A stretch of 64,000 nucleotides of DNA from Anaerococcus sp. (GTDB taxonomy: Bacteria > Bacillota > Clostridia > Tissierellales > Peptoniphilaceae), in the NCBI GenBank assembly GCA_030532385.1, contig JAUNLG010000006.1, forward strand, positions 1 to 64,000, given 5' to 3'. The notes under the pieces are model-generated. The model was not told the DNA's origin and searched no databases. It was given only the letters and a program-made list of their open reading frames with translations. The translations under genes and the position numbers were made by a program. Every line of letters begins with the position of its first letter. Position 1 is the first letter of the stretch. This document shows positions 63,369 to 64,000 of the stretch, piece by piece.

Positions 63369-64000
63369 TTATTTTGCACTATTCTCTGAACCGAACATGT
63401 CGATTTTTTCTTCAACCTTACTTACAATTGCACTTGTTCCATCAGCAAGTAACTTTCTTGGGTCAAAGCCCTTACCCTTTTGGTCTTTGCCTTCTTCAAT
63501 ATATTTTCTAGTAGCTTCGGCAAAGGCTAATTGACATTCAGTATTTACATTGATTTTTGATACACCAAGGCTTATAGCTTTTTTAATTTGATCATCAGGA
63601 ATACCTGTACCACCATGAAGAACAATTGGCATATTTACAGCTTCTGATATTTCATTTAATCTTTCAAAGTTTAATCCTTGCCAATCAGCTGGGTAAACTC
63701 CGTGAATATTACCAATACCTGCTGCTAGAAAATCAATGCCGCATGCTGCAAGCTCTTTACACTCATTTACATCTGCAAGCTCTCCTGCTGAAGTAACGCC
63801 ATCTTCCTCTCCACCGATTCCGCCTACTTCACCTTCAACAGAAATATTTTTTGAATGAGCAAGCTCAACTATTTCTCTGGTTTTTTCTAGGTTTTCTTCT
63901 AATGGGAATGAAGATCCATCAAACATTACAGATGTAAAGCCAGCAGCTATAGCAGACTTAGCTCCCTCATATGAACCATGGTCTAGGTGAATTGCTACAG
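63369..64000 (-). CDS. fba: Fructose-bisphosphate aldolase, class II (5' part outside window)
   Basis: The frame is open to the window edge, with about 210 C-terminal codons visible. The first residues seen, VAIHLDHGS, hold the first zinc-site region of class II aldolases; later come SVMFDGSSFPLEENL, VEGEVGGIGGEEDG, NIHGVYP (zinc His) and PIVLHGGTGIPD (zinc His), then SKINVNTE. It is the class II FbaA type of Gram-positives. It precedes rho on the minus strand, as in many Firmicutes, but is separated from it by a terminator. Confidence 0.95.
   Translation of the reverse strand, partial: VAIHLDHGSYEGAKSAIAAGFTSVMFDGSSFPLEENLEKTREIVELAHSKNISVEGEVGGIGGEEDGVTSAGELADVNECKELAACGIDFLAAGIGNIHGVYPADWQGLNFERLNEISEAVNMPIVLHGGTGIPDDQIKKAISLGVSKINVNTECQLAFAEATRKYIEEGKDQKGKGFDPRKLLADGTSAIVSKVEEKIDMFGSENSAK

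Overview
This is chromosomal DNA from a low-GC, AT-rich Gram-positive bacterium. The gene order (gap-pgk-tpiA-eno-secG-rnr-smpB; fba-rho-rpmE-prmC-prfA-sua5-upp-murA; dnaX-ebfC-recR), consensus sigma-A promoters, strong Shine-Dalgarno sites and the protein sequences suggest an anaerobic Firmicute of the Peptoniphilaceae type, with Anaerococcus my best guess. No 16S gene is present, so genus is inference.

Positions 1 to about 1765 are the end of an integrated mobile element: a DnaC/IstB-like helicase loader (cut by the window edge) and a RepA_N-type replication initiator that carries five 23-bp iteron-like repeats inside its coding sequence. The element ends inside a type I restriction methylase gene (hsdM), whose first two thirds survive at 1766-2441. 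From 2640 to 9979 lie a soluble FAD-dependent reductase, an aldehyde dehydrogenase and a sucrose module (scrA PTS IIBC, scrB hydrolase, divergent LacI-type repressor with a clear palindromic operator and two overlapping-region promoters). From 9982 to 13041 runs a compact operon: flavin reductase, MTA/SAH nucleosidase, TrmO-type tRNA methyltransferase and the FetAB-type exporter. Then come a two-component/ABC exporter cassette (13104-16543), a MATE pump, a UDG-superfamily glycosylase, and a two-gene osmoprotectant transporter next to a large-subunit catalase whose distal Asn pair is replaced.

The stretch 23163-25039 is unusually rich in non-coding structure: tandem palindromes, a repeated 10-mer in both orientations, a 17-codon ORF ending in a strong terminator, an AIM24-family gene, and a heavily folded segment between recR and that gene. 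Next are recR-ebfC-dnaX, tRNA-Ser(GGA), the large SRP RNA and a CBS-domain protein of the CbpB type. At 28868-30526 is a glycogen-branching-enzyme homologue that has lost nearly all catalytic residues. A five-gene translationally coupled operon (36204-31581) encodes a histidine phosphatase, an SbcD/YhaO-like nuclease, a membrane-hairpin YhaN-like ATPase, another metallophosphoesterase and a CYTH protein.

The rest is mostly core metabolism and information processing: an FtsX-type ABC system with a very long coiled-coil domain, thyX, smpB-rnr-secG, the glycolytic operon, trxB-trmL-cof-nth, a RodA/FtsW protein, comF-recD2-murA-upp-sua5-CDF-prfA-prmC-rpmE-rho, and the 3' part of fba at the right edge. 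The most unusual items are the in-gene iterons, the dead branching enzyme, the altered catalase pocket and the structured intergenic regions around the AIM24 gene.
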